Of a stretch of 64,000 nucleotides of DNA, positions 36,780-48,717 are shown in pieces (positions within the stretch are counted from its first letter, which is position 1; each line of letters begins with the position of its first letter). The position numbers and the translations under genes were made by a program. The DNA lies in the NCBI RefSeq assembly GCF_034190915.1, contig NW_026947488.1, positions 4,908,501 to 4,972,500 of the forward strand, given 5' to 3'. The notes beneath the pieces are model-generated. The model was not told the origin of the DNA, did not search any database, and was given only the letters and a program-made list of their open reading frames with translations. Source of the stretch: Cavia porcellus. Lineage: Eukaryota; Chordata; Mammalia; Rodentia; Caviidae.

Positions 36780-36890
36780 CCTCACTATGCGAAAACAACC
36801 TTCAAAAATCCTATTTTTAAAAAGTATTGGTCTATTTACCTCCAAAATTTCTCTCCCCTAGATAGGAGGACCCAAGGCTCCCCTCCTCTC
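36780..36890. repeat. Diverged tandem block, family 2 copy C (partial)
   Basis: TGCGAAAACAACCTTCAAAA, then a TATTTTTAAAAAGTATTGG-like stretch and GGAGGACCCAAGGCTCCCC, match the 5' third of copy B at an offset of about 1003 bases. The downstream part of the unit is not recognisable, so this copy is truncated or decayed. Confidence 0.48.
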
Positions 36891-37654
36891 CACACTAAGC
36901 ATCCTCTGGCCTTGTGCTTGCTAGAAAGGAGGCCGATGCATGCTCCACGATCACAGTGGTCCTCGGAGGGGCAGAATGCTATGCTGACCTGCTGAGAAAT
37001 GCCAGCAGCGAAGATGGGCATCAGTGAAGCACTACAGGGTAAATCACAAGCGGTAAAATTGGTTTCTGTGCAGAAATGCGCCCTGTGGTCCCTTTCTAGG
37101 TACATGTCCTCTGATTATAGGTGTAGGGTATATTTCCTCCACCAGGATTCTAGCGCAGTCCCTACCAAATATTTTCAGGTAAAACACAAGTGATTGAAAA
37201 GTTATTTTTCCAATAATGATTTGATTGGGGTAAACATTACAGTGCACCTGCATTGACTTCACTCCAGAAATACAAACGAGACGGTGCCCACAGGACCATG
37301 ATTGGTAAGTGATACCCTCAAGAGTGGAAGGCGGGGAAATGAGGTGGCTGGAGGATGTTTCTGGGAGAAAAAAGGAGAATTCGGTGGGTACAAAGCCCAG
37401 TGGAGAAGGAACCTGAAAACTGTAACCTTGGCCGGGTGACCCCAACACTGCTCAGGCATCTCGGCCACACGGCTCCCGCTCAGGTCCACCCCAGGGCTCC
37501 CTCCTCTGTGACCTGAAGTCAGCAGGCAAACCTCAGCAGAGCTCGTCCTGCAGGACACCGAGTGGGGCCCCTCTGGTCACCCTCAGAGAGAATGATGGGC
37601 CCAGGCTGGACCACCTGATGATTTAGTGAAACTGTCTCAACATAAAAAGTTACA

Positions 37655-37737
37655 AAAGGATTGTGGGTGCATCTCCCTACAAAGGTCCTGGGTTTAATCC
37701 TTAGTGCTGCAAAATAAATAAAATAAAAATTAAAAAT
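37655..37737 (+). mobile_element. tRNA-derived SINE, 5' truncated
   Basis: GGTCCTGGGTTTAATCCTTA is a B-box core, followed by AAATAAATAAAATAAA-type tail. The A-box end is barely recognisable. Confidence 0.65.
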
Positions 37738-37744
37738 GTAACGT

Positions 37745-38030
37745 GGTGTTTATAGCAGCACAGTTTGTAATAGCCAGATCTTAGAAACAACCTACATGCC
37801 CATCCACTGAGGAATGGATAAAAAAGATGTGGTGTTTTTATACAACGGAGTACTACTCAGCCCTAAAGAAAGATAAACTGGAGACTTCTATAGGTAAATG
37901 GATGCAACTTGAGACCATACTAACTAGTGAAATACATGAGACATGCATAAATAAACATCATACGGTCCCATTAGTGTCCGAAGCTGAAAATAAAAATTTA
38001 GGCTGCTAATAAAAAATTAATGTATATAAA
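37745..38030 (+). mobile_element. L1 3' end fragment
   Basis: GTTTATAGCAGCACAGTTTG, CCAGATCTTAGAAACAACCT, GAGGAATGGATAAAAAAGATG and TACTACTCAGCCCTAAAGAAA are typical of the ORF2 end of L1. It is strongly diverged. The following AT-rich stretch to about 38400 may be the remainder of its 3' UTR. Confidence 0.85.
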
Positions 38031-38684
38031 AAGCAGTTAAGATAGTTATACTGCTGTTTTCTCTGAGTTCACTGAAGAGAAAGATTTGTGCTGGTGTAAC
38101 TGGGACAACTGAATGCAAGTGTCCTGTGGTCTGAGCAAATGATTTGAGGATGACAATGTGCAGTGTATGTACCATTGTTGCCACTTGAAAAAAACAAACA
38201 AAAGATGCAATGTGGGATTTTGAATGGAATCCTTAAGAAGAAAAGATGGTCGGGGGAAACCAGGGAAATCGGAAATATTGTTTAATAATTAACTAAATAC
38301 ATGATACACATGTACCAACTCCACACCAAGAGTGTAAATATTACATACTACAAACATATACTAATAAAAATACATAATAAAAATAATCAATATCAGTGAT
38401 TAATATGTCTTTAGCTGTACCCAAACTGAGATGCTAATCATAGGGAAAACAGCCCAGAGTTTGGGGAACTCTGTATTATCTTTACAACTTGACAATAAAT
38501 CTATAACTTCTAAACATTTATTTAAAAATAAATATCAACTCCAGGTTCCGGGTGTTGTTAAAAGGACTTTGCAAACTCCCGTCTCCTGAAGGGGACACTG
38601 TGCTGGAGGGTGGTGACAGGGCGTCTTTGCTTCTGCTGTTTTGAGTGTCTCCAAGCCTAGACTGACTCTAGGAACCTTCTGCAA

Positions 38685-38774
38685 GGCCAGGGATGTGGCT
38701 TGGTGGCACAGAACCTGCCTGGTGAGTGCGAGGTCCTAAGTTTGATTCCTGATACAAAAAAAAAAAAAAAAAAA
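38685..38774 (+). mobile_element. tRNA-derived (ID-like) SINE with target-site duplication
   Basis: The A-box region reads GTGGCTTGGTGGCACAGAACC, and the B-box region reads GGTCCTAAGTTTGATTCCTG; then 18 A. It is flanked by GAACCTTCTGCAA (38672-38684) and GAACCTTCTGGAA (38775-38787), which mark a target-site duplication with one mismatch. Confidence 0.93.
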
Positions 38775-39191
38775 GAACCTTCTGGAACCCATGCGTGTCC
38801 CTATTCTAACAAGAATCGGGACCTTGTACTAGCTGGACAAACTCACAGGCAGATCCCAGATCAGAGGAAGAGGCTCTCACAAAATGACTAAAATCCCAAC
38901 TCAGCCTGAGCTGGGGCCTTGGTCTTACAGCCACGGGGGTGCCCTGGGGACCCTTCTGGATGTCAACTCTAAGATGTTTGTTGCTTTTCATGACACAGTT
39001 TTGAATACCAAAGATGACACCCAAATCAGAACAACTCTAGGAGGACCGCAGAGCAGGAGGAGGAGGCCAGGGCTGTGTCCCTCTGCACCCTGGATTCCCG
39101 AGACCACCCGGAAAGAGCCCTGGCCAACTTCTCCTCGGTGGTGGGCACAGGAGGGTGGCGTGTTCCCTTTGACTCTGAGGCAACATTCAGG

Positions 39192-39210
39192 ACACACACA
39201 CACACACACT
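39192..39210. repeat. (AC)n short microsatellite
   Basis: About nine AC units. Confidence 0.9.
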
Positions 39211-39835
39211 CATAGATTAGCTGGTGGCAGTGTACCCCAGAGCACAGTCCTTAGTTCCGACCCCCAGGATCATCGGGAAAGTCCAGAGAATCCTGCGAGC
39301 TTCTCTCCCTGCTTCCTGTCGTGTGTTTAGGATGGAGCAGGACAGTGACTTGGGTCTGGGAACTAACTGCAGTCCCCCAAGGGGGACCAGGCACTCGTCA
39401 GGTCAGATTCCAGGTTGTCCAGAGGGGACGAGGGCCCGGTCCAGCTCCACTGTCCTCCCGCAGAGCGGCCAGCGGGGAACTCTGCCTATGGCGGGATGTA
39501 GCTCCTCAGATCAGAGCGGTCGGCCCGAGTTCACTTTGCTGTTTTTCCTCCCCTCCTCTCCACTGCCAAAACGGAATCCAGAGTCCCCAGGAATGCTGCT
39601 CAGGCGCCCGGGTACCTGTGAGCCTCACCGGGAGGGGATCAGGGCAGAGACTGAGGGGTGACCCCAGCCAAAGCAGCAGCTCTGTGGGATGCAAAGCCCC
39701 ACATGCAGGCGAGCCAGGGAGCCAGCTGCCATCCTGCCCTCAGCTGGGAAGGGGGAGCAAAAGCCTAGACCTGGCCTGTCGGGGTGAGGGCGCATCCTGC
39801 CTCGGGCAGAGTCACACCAGAGCAGCCAGGAACTT

Positions 39836-40020
39836 AGACTTCTGAGCCAGGCTGCTGGTTTAAATCCTGCCCCTGGCATCTGCCAGCCGATCGGGGCAGG
39901 TCTCTCTCCTTCTGCCTCAGGGGATGAATAGAAAACAGGGTGAATCCTAGTCTACCTGCTAGGAAAGTCAGGAAAATTAAACAGGTTGGTGCCACAGTGC
40001 CAAGCTCAGAATCTGAAACG
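39836..40020 (+). mobile_element. MIR-type SINE, nearly full length
   Basis: It follows the MIR order: CTTCTGAGCCAGGCTGCTGG, TTTAAATCCTGCCCCTGGC, CTCTCTCCTTCTGCCTCAGG, GGGTGAATCCTAGTCTACC, GAAAATTAAACAGGTTGG and GCCACAGTGCCAAGCTC. Confidence 0.72.
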
Positions 40021-43000
40021 TAATGCTGCACCGGTGGGCCCCGCCTTCCTGACCCCCACTTCTGCTGTGACCCGACACCCCCAGCCTCATCGCCCTTCAG
40101 CCGGGTCATCAGCCCCCTGAATAGCCAGTCAGTCTGCATCGCCGCAGTTTTCCCAACACCTAAAACACTGTGCAGTACAAAATAGGTGCTCATTAAAAAG
40201 CCATTAAATGAACTTAATGAGTGAAAATTAGTCTGACCCCTAAGCATGGCCTGCTTTCCACTGCTTCCTGCAAAACTGTAAATATGGTTCCTGCACGGAG
40301 AGGTCCCCCCAAGTTGCACAGCCGTAGATCGCAAGGGAGGTCATCAAAGGGTTAACTGCGGGTCAGCATCTCAGGGCCCCAGACTCCAAGAGGCGTTCAC
40401 AGTTGGAGGCGCTTAAGGAAAATCTGCTTTTCTGATTAATGCACAGCAGTTCTTTCCTTCCGCCCCCGTGAGAGATCAATAATGATAGGACTCAGCACCA
40501 CTATTCTCGCTGATTATAATCATATTTAAAAACCCTGATCTTTTTTTTCCAACTCCATTGAATGTCAATTTGCATGCATCAAGGGTTTTTTCCCTCCTCT
40601 TCCTTAAAGGGGGAGCTTTCTTTAAAGGCAAAATCAGAGCTTTGAAGGTGACAGGTGCGATGTCTGAAGGTCTTGGGAGCAGAGGAAAATTAAGTTTCCT
40701 ACTCCTCAGCCTCTTCCCGAGTCCTCCCTTCCTTCAGGGGTCCATCCAAGCCCATGATCGGCAGGGATGCTGGGAAGGAGCAGTGAATCCTATGAAGATG
40801 GGCCCTCGCTGCAGCTCTGGGGAGCCTCACGCCTTGTTCCGTGTAAATAACAGCAAGGTGTTCTTACTGCTGTTATCACCAGGCTCACTCTGTAATCTGA
40901 GAGTTCTTCAGGGGGCGACAGCAAGAAGGGAGCAGGACGACATGAGATGACAAGGCGGGAAACCTGGTGGAGGCTTCAGGCCTTGTTTCCAGTGGGGTCG
41001 GGTAAGACGGGGCGGTCAGGACAGAGAATTGAAAATGGCACCTGGACCTGGGAGGTGTACGCAAGCAGCTCCGCGCTCACCTCCACGCTTGGACCCGGTC
41101 CTGAGTGTTTGGTAACGGGATTCTCGGAGGATTATCGCTCTCTTTAAATAAACAACAAAGACATGCTTTTCTCTAACTAGCACTTGAAAGTTCTGTCTTT
41201 TAAAAAAAATCTGACACTTTATGGTGTCAGAAGTTTGATAATGAATAAGCTTTTACTGCTGTTGGAGACTCTCGCACCCAAGGCATAACCAGAAACCTCC
41301 GTGCCTAAATAGCTCTTGCAAAACAACACGCTGACCTGAGCACTAGCTGAAACTGCTCTAAGGAAGAAACACCGGACTTTTTATAGTCCCGCTTACATCT
41401 TACCTCAGGAGCCAGGGTGCATGCATGGCCAATTTCTGACCCTGTCACCTCCTGCCCAGGGAGCCTCTCTGATCTGCAGCCACACTGACCAGTAACTCAC
41501 AGCTGGCCAGAGAAGTGAGAGGAGCTAATAAATGTAATTTTCGAGGAAAAATGGGTACTTTCTCTTTCCTCTTTTCTCCTTTCTGTTGGCTGGAATTCAG
41601 TTCTAATGGCAGGTGCTGGAGCAGCCATTCTAGACCACAAAAACGGAAGCGAGAAAAACAGCAGAGTACCAAGACAGAAGGAACCCAGGTCCCCAACACA
41701 CCATGTAGCTGCTATCTGAGGCCTAGCTTACTCATACCCAACGGTTGTCTGTGAGAGAAATTTTATGCATATTTTTAAACCCCTGGTGACTTTCAGTCTT
41801 CAGGAGAGAAGCCCTGTCTTTATCATACTTAACAGACAGTGATGTGAAATGTTAGTGCTAAGAGTCTACACCTTAGAGTTGAGTGGTTGTATCACTAAGC
41901 ATCTTCACCTTTCCATCATCTCCAAATACTATCTGGATGGAAGGTCAACCTGTGGGCCAGCTCTCACCTATCAACTGTCTCGTAAGCCAATGAGTGGGCA
42001 GAGCCACGCCCACTCATTTACATACTGGATGCTTTTCCCCTATGGTGGTGGAATTGAGTAGTTGTCATAGCAACTGTACACTTAGCAAAATCAAAGACAG
42101 CTACTATCAGGTCTTCTACAGAAAAAGGTTATCAATCCCTGGTCTAGACTATTCATGATACAAAGATGGCTAGTTTGTTCCCTTTTTCACTTAGCAAAGA
42201 TTATTTTTTAAAATAAACTTGATATTGCTTTGGGTAGAAAACTGTACTTGCTAAGGGGGACGCTGATCTGCCTGTCCACTCTCGTTCACCCCTCTTTTTT
42301 ATCTTTGTAGAGTTCCCCTGACCGGTGTTTTTCAGACCCCCACCATGGGGCCAGCCTCATCGAGCAGGAAATTAGTGCCTTGATAGCACCAAAACCCAGT
42401 AACCAAGCCCAAGTCTGGCGATGTAACTAGGAATGGCTGAAAGCCCTCCAGAGGGCTGGGGTAAGGGCAAACCCCAGGGATCTGGAGCTCTCCTCCTCCT
42501 CCCGGCCTCACCGCAGGCAGAACAAGTTGTCTGGCAACTGGTACGGAAGTGACCGTGCTACTCACAGAATGCAAACTGCAGGGAAGGGACAGAAAAACTC
42601 AAAGATCCTTGACCGACTGAAGGAGCTCGGACTCCTATCCCCTGTCCAGCTTGCAAAATTTTAGAAAATTTAAGAAGTTGGTATGTGCCCACTCAGCACA
42701 CGGATGGATAATAATACAGTTGCTCCTTATTCTGGTTGGGCTCTGTATTTGTGAACTTCCTACTCACTAATGCTTTTTTGTATCCCAAAATCAATGCTTG
42801 CAGCACATTACAAATAATGCTATGTCAACTAGACTGGGCTATGTGGTGCCCAGTTATTTGACTGACATTTGGGGTTAAACTGACATCTTTGTCATATTAA
42901 CAACTGAACCACTTGTTTCTTAGAAGCTTCTAGCGAACGTTCCCTAAATTGCTACGTATGTCCCATAGGAGGGATGGCTGATGGGCTGGGGGAAAGCCCT

Positions 43001-43079
43001 CCATTCCATTTCCTCTATCCATATCCTGTGCAACGTGATTTTCAGGGTCTTCTATCAGAGGTGGAGTCAATTTTCCCAC

Positions 43080-43530
43080 ACCTCCAATCCGCCTGGCGCT
43101 GTGATTGTCCTCAGCCAGCAGAACACCAGAGAAGTGGTCAGGCCAACTCCAAACCCGGTCCCCAGGATTCTGCCCATTCCTTCCCAGCTCCCCTCCCCGC
43201 TCTGTGCTCTCCCCTCTCCCCTTCCTTCCTCTTCTCCCCATGATCATCTTCCATGGGAGGCTGAGAGGCATCACTCCATCCACGCCTCAGGCCTCTGCAC
43301 AATCCACATCCATGCTCAAGACACTGTCCTGTACTCCCCAGAACCCCACCAATCTTGCAGGTGACTTCACAGATGCAGGAGCAACCCCAGCAAGGTCAGC
43401 CAAGCCTGACTCAAACCAGAAAGAGCACTAGCTGCTTCAAACATCTATGAGCAATAGTAATAACATTTACTGTTATGAGCCACTGAGTTTCGGGATGTTT
43501 TGTTACACAGCAGTAGCTACTACCCATCAC
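43080..43530 (+). mobile_element. LTR-type relic (MaLR/MLT-like), tentative
   Basis: The 3' part, ACTGTTATGAGCCACTGAGT then TTCGGGATGTTTTGTTACAC, matches the end of old LTR relics. The body from about 43080 is much more diverged. Confidence 0.4.
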
Positions 43531-43566
43531 AGGCGAGCCCTGCTGAATAACACCATACGTATATGG

Positions 43567-43567
43567 T

Positions 43568-43602
<35 letters not shown>

Positions 43603-43624
43603 CATATATGTGTGTGTGTGTGTA
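43567..43624. repeat. (TA)n then (TG)n compound microsatellite
   Basis: About 30 bases of TA dinucleotides, a CATATATG link, then TG units. Slippage-prone and cruciform-prone. Confidence 0.92.
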
Positions 43625-43796
43625 ATACATGGTTACCTTTGATATAAGACATGATTAATATATATTTACAATTATAATCTTTCTAAAAGATTTATTTACA
43701 AACCACTGTGGTATGCATACTACACTTTGGGACTTTTAACTACAACGATATGTTTTGAAATGGACACAAAGCATTTAGGAACGAAGTCTACAGTCA

Positions 43797-43965
43797 GCCT
43801 GCCTATGTTTACAGCTTTCGCTTGTCATAGAACCTCTCTGGTAAGTTGCTTAACTTCAATGACTATTTTCTCATCTTTTAAAAAAATATTATTATAGCAC
43901 TTGTATTTCTGTCAAAAAGTTTAAAAGAGATGACAAAAGGACTCATTACTGTGACCGACATGGAG
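43797..43965 (+). mobile_element. MIR-type SINE fragment
   Basis: AACCTCTCTGGTAAGTTGCTTAAC, TTTTCTCATCTTTTAAAAAA and the AAAAGAGATGACAAAAGG region keep the MIR layout with heavy divergence. Confidence 0.5.
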
Positions 43966-44445
43966 TAAACACCCCATTCTGTTAGCTGAGATTATTCCCA
44001 TTAATGCTTTTATTAGATAATCTAAGACAATAGAAACCAATTATAACACAGCTGAGTGATTAACATCACTGAAATCCGAGAGTAAAGATGTTCACAACAA
44101 ACTAGGTTAAAATGAATGACTACTTAAAATAACACACGGGAAAATATAGACAGTTACCCAAATACCCCTGTAGGATTGGATTATCCTTTAAATAGTTTTT
44201 TCTACCACTGTTTATCCTAAAGCTTAACACCTATTTCTCCTCCCTGTCCAGCCAAAGTTCACTCCACTTCCAGAATACAGCACCTTAGTCTCCCAAGAGC
44301 CACTGTCTGCCCTGGCCCCTTCCCTGACCACCCAGAGAACCCCTTGTACTAGGAAGTCTCAGTGAAGAGTTCTTTACCCCAAAAGCTATGCTTCAGAAAA
44401 GATAACTGCCTTACAGTTAAATCTATACAAAGTTTCCCTCTCTAT

Positions 44446-44522
44446 TTTGGGGGGTGGAACCGGGAATTGAACCCAGGACCCCAGGCAGGGGTTGAGGCAC
44501 TGAGCTATCCCCTGGTCTTTCT
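44446..44522 (-). mobile_element. tRNA-derived (ID-like) SINE, minus orientation
   Basis: Plus strand shows GGGAATTGAACCCAGGACC (reverse B box) and CACTGAGCTATCCCCTGG (reverse A box), preceded by a T-rich stretch that corresponds to the tail. Confidence 0.8.
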
Positions 44523-44524
44523 CA

Positions 44525-47500
44525 ATTATAGTGGTTTGGCTTGATGATGTTTTTACCCTAGGATGGTGCCACGCTCCTATGCAGTCAGCAGGGATGGTAC
44601 TTTACATTTTGAAGCTGGGTCTTTTGTCCGTGGTACCATACTCTTTCCAGATGGTGGGAGAGCCATGCAGGAAGGTCCCAGCCTGCCCCAACCCAGCACA
44701 GCCCAAGGGACACAGCTGCTCCTCCACTGTGTGCCACCGTGCTCAGGTAGAATGTTCTGGAGGTGAGGAATATGATGTGCATTTCTGGACCTTAGATACC
44801 TTGGGCTCACCGATGGGTTGATCAGGAGCTAACCCTATTACAAGTGGAGAAGCATCTGTACCTTGCTCGGATCCTATTTAGAAAAGCACATTAGACCAAA
44901 TGACGCCAATCAGTGCTGGCCTGAGTCACTCCTAAACATCATCTGACAAAATTGGTTTTGAAAAAGGTGACGGGAGGAGGGACCTTTCACACAAATTGAG
45001 TCATTATCCCCAGGCATTTGGGATACAATTATAAGCACTGGATGTTGTAAACAAATCCCTTAAAGGCTGCTTTTAAAAGCAAAATAGAACATGTTTATTT
45101 TGTGGAAATTGTGAATAGGTACCTACTGCAGAAATGAGGGCCGCTGTCCTAATGTCATATGAATGGGCACTTATGGCTGTAGACCATTTCTATGAGGCCA
45201 TTGTACTCAGATTCTAAAAGTACTAAATCTCAAAGAGCTCAGATGACAGTGAAATGCTGTGCTCTGAAAGCCCTATTAGATGACTCAAACCAGTGGCTCT
45301 ACCGATGACAAAGACATTATCAAAGATGCATGCTACAAGTTCAGCTAGAACTGCTTTGTGAAATGTGAGCAGAACACATCATGTCCCTGAACAAAAAGTT
45401 TATGTAACCAGTGATTTAAAGGAACACAGACAGCTAGATGAGGAAGTTACGTGCTGCCAGCAGAGACTGGCCTGGTTCATCTCCATCTTTCCCCAGTGTG
45501 TTTCAGGGTGGACCCCAAACTCCTTCTCTTCTTTGGGCTCAAAAACCCTAACGGGGGGCACTTAGTAAGTGACAGGAAATAGCTACATTGCAGGATTTAC
45601 AGGTAGCCTGTGTCGTGGGTTCTTGAGGAGGTGATGGCCGAGGAGCACCAACAGCAGAGACTTGTAGGGAGCAGAGAGTTAGACAAACACGTGGTTTCCA
45701 GGGGAGCCATCTCGGCTGACCCACCTGGGTGCCCGGAGTGCGGACTGCACCCCAAAATTTCTCCCCATCCCAAAGCAAAATGCCCAATGGCTATATCACT
45801 CCCAGCCCCGGGTGTGTCTGGGTATATATCGGGGTACAGGGTGCTACCGTCAGCCAAGGGTAATCCTTTGGGGACGGATACAGGCAAACACTGTAGGCAG
45901 ACAACACATGGGATGCCAAGGGGCGGTGCCTGGTCCAGAAGAGGCTAGGGTAGGCCACCACTGGCATCAGACCCAAAGCTGTGACAGGAAGGTAACCCAA
46001 ACCTCGCTCAAGGAGGGGAGACGTGGGGCTCCCGCTGGGAATCTGCCTACTGCAACCGCATAGGGGCGGAATACACCCCAGTAGGCCCCACCACACCTCT
46101 AAGGCTGGAACATTCTAGGAAAGAAAACTGTGACTGAGCAGTACGCAGAGCTCTAGAGACAGCACTGAAGCCCCCAGACGCTGCCAGAGCTACCCTGGGC
46201 TTTTTTATGGGCAAACAAATCCCATCTTCTGCTTAAACCCTTTTGAGTTTGCCTTTATCGCTTTGATACCAAGAATTGTGACCAACAACACCAAAACATT
46301 TGTCCCAACTTTCACAACACTGAGATGTTTTTTCTTTTTTAATGTCCCAGAAAACAAGCCAGGTAGACCTCCTGGATGGCCCCCTGCAGCCTCCTGCCCA
46401 TAGGAGAGGTGGGATTAAGATTTACCTAACGTCACCTAACAAAGGACTTAACATTCAAGGCCTTATCGGTGGTTGTCTCCTGGGCACCTACTGCTTCTGC
46501 TTCTGAGAAACAAATCAGGGCTTTGATGAAAGAAGCCAGGCCGTCCTATAAAGAGGCATTTCCAGCTGACATTGATTAATCTAGTTGCCCATTCTTCTGA
46601 GCAAACTAATAGAGAAATCATCATTTCCTTCCTTATCTAACTACACAGATGACTGCTTGGTGACTCCTCCAATTTATTGAGTGACAAAATGAGAAGCAAA
46701 CAAGAAATATGCCGTGTCCTCAGACGCATGGAGAGACTCAAGCTGCCAGGACCGAGGTGAACTCTGCTAAACTGGCTGTGGAAAATCAGGAGAAAACCCA
46801 CAGCCACACAGAATGCCAACCGCCCCTGGCCCTCCACAGGGACTTCCGGAGCAAGCCGGGTCAGGCGCGTCCTCTGAGCCTAGTGGCAGAGTTACTTAAA
46901 CTCAACTAAAAATATTCCCCGTTTTTTAGTTAAAAAAAAAATGTTATGCATTAAGCCTATAATGAAATGTTACTTAAATGAATCAAATTAATTAAAATTC
47001 AACACAACAGAACACAACAGACAGAACAGAAATTAATAAGTGACAATGAATTGTTTTTCCCCCACCACTTAGCAGCATGCAGTATTCTGTCCTACAGAGC
47101 GAAAAAGAGGAAAAGAACCCACAAATATTAAAACCCTACAGACCCAGGAAGCAGTTTGAAAAGGAAAATAATTACCTTTGTATTAAAACATACAAACCAA
47201 TTTCTTCTGAACCATTATTGTGTTTTTTTTATCAATAACGTATTTAACCCATTTGAACAAAGATAAATGGGGATGTATGTCTCTGGTTCTCCGTGGTCCT
47301 CCACTGTAATGCTTTTCGGAGTCACTGTGGCAAGGGATCTCTGTTGTTTTCTCTGTAAACTTGGAGGAGCTTTAAAGTCTCCACAGGACACAAAGGGAAC
47401 TGGGCGAGATGGTCAGCTTGGCCCTTCAAGAAACAAAGTCCGGTGCACAGTGATGTCCACCCCGGCAGATGAAGCCAACCTATCCTGGGCGAGCACCCAT

Positions 47501-47935
47501 GAAAGGGGTCAACTCTACCACCGGGAGAGGCCACTGGGCATAGACGAGGGACATGGGATCAGGGCATTGGGACTGGGATCAGGGCATGCCATCTGCAAGG
47601 GCCACGAGGGCCCAGATGAGGACTGGGCCTCAGACGCCGCCCCAACGCTGTGCTCCTCCAGGGGCAGCAGCCCGAGGGCCTCGGACACAGGAGAGGCCAC
47701 CTGTCCCTTGAGGGGTCAAGGTTGCCAAGTACCCCAGCTGATGAGAAGCTGGGGGAGCAGAACACACACCTGTCAGGAGGGGGCGCCGTCTCCGGGCCCC
47801 GGAAGGGGAACACCTCCACCCCACCAGCCTTCACATTCCCAAAGGAACCCGCAGATTTCTCGGGGTGCACACAGGAAGTGGGTGTCCCTTACATTCTTCC
47901 AGGGGAGAGCAAAAAGGATGCGTTTCCTCAAAACT
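44525..47935. other. Unassigned non-coding sequence
   Basis: The 227-codon frame at 47267-47950 is GC-rich and merges into the CpG-rich segment. It has no splice or domain support. Confidence 0.45.
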
Positions 47936-48116
47936 GATTCACCCCCTTGAGAGCTGCGGCCACGCCGGTGTCAGCGCTTAGCTCTGGCCGCCGGAAGTGG
48001 GGGTGACGGTGACGGGGCGGCGGGGGTCCCGCTCCTCCCCCATACTCCCCCCCCCAGTCTTCCTGCGGCCTCCTGCAGGCCTGGGGCGTGAGGACCCGGG
48101 TTGGCGGTGCTGGGGT

Positions 48117-48190
48117 GGGGTGCGCGCTTGTGTGCGCGTGTGTGTGCGCGTGTGTGTGCGCGTGTGTGCGCGCGTGTGTGCGCGCGTGTG
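48117..48190. repeat. Alternating GT/GC tract (Z-DNA type)
   Basis: About 70 bases of almost perfectly alternating purine-pyrimidine made of GTGTGCGCG-type blocks, inside a CpG-rich segment. This composition is the classic Z-DNA-prone sequence. Confidence 0.85.
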
Positions 48191-48717
48191 CACCATCGGG
48201 AAGGCGGGAGGTTTACATAACCTGCCGTTCCGGCCTCCGGGTTCTCTGCAGAGACAAACAGGCAGCGAGCCGGTTTTCTCCCCGCGTCGCAGCCGAAACT
48301 TACACGGCGCCGCGCCCCGTTCCCAACGACACACTGCCCGACCCCTTGTCACAGACGGGGAAACTAAGGCACGGCGCGCGGCCGAGAGTCCAGGCCCGCA
48401 GGGCGCCTCCTCCGCGCCGCCCGCCGCGCCTTCGCTCCTCCGCTCCAGAACCTTCGCGGCCCAGCTTTCTCCCCGTGCTGTGCAAATGTGGGGCGCGCCC
48501 GAGGGGCAGCTGCCCCCCCCCCGGCCCGGGCACCCGGCTCGCTGCCCCCCGCTGCGTCTGCAGCAATGCAGAGGGACGGAAGGGCCGGGGTGGCGGGTTT
48601 GGGGTCCAGCGAGGCCAAGCAGCACCGGGCAGGCATTCGCGTCCGAACCGGTTCCCCAGGCCTCGAACCCCGCACTGAGCCGAGCGCGAGTCGCGTTCCA
48701 AAACGACCAGCAGGGCC

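Larger units (their letters stand above)
38790..43075. other. Mostly unassigned sequence with one MIR
   Basis: Apart from MIR and short repeats, it holds AT-rich enhancer-like DNA at 40430-40560 (CTGATTAATGCACAGCAG, CTGATTATAATCATATTTAAA) and an 8-base-arm hairpin at 41210-41231 (TCTGACAC / GTGTCAGA, 6-base loop). Confidence 0.4.

Noticed and set aside
46510..46545. GGGCTTTGATGAAAGAAGCC as another copy of the duplicated block
   Set aside because: Only the short TTTGATGAAAG word matches; none of the other ordered landmarks follow.
47267..47950. 227-codon plus-strand frame
   Set aside because: GC-rich composition at the edge of the CpG-rich segment; no recognised motif, and no supporting splice sites.
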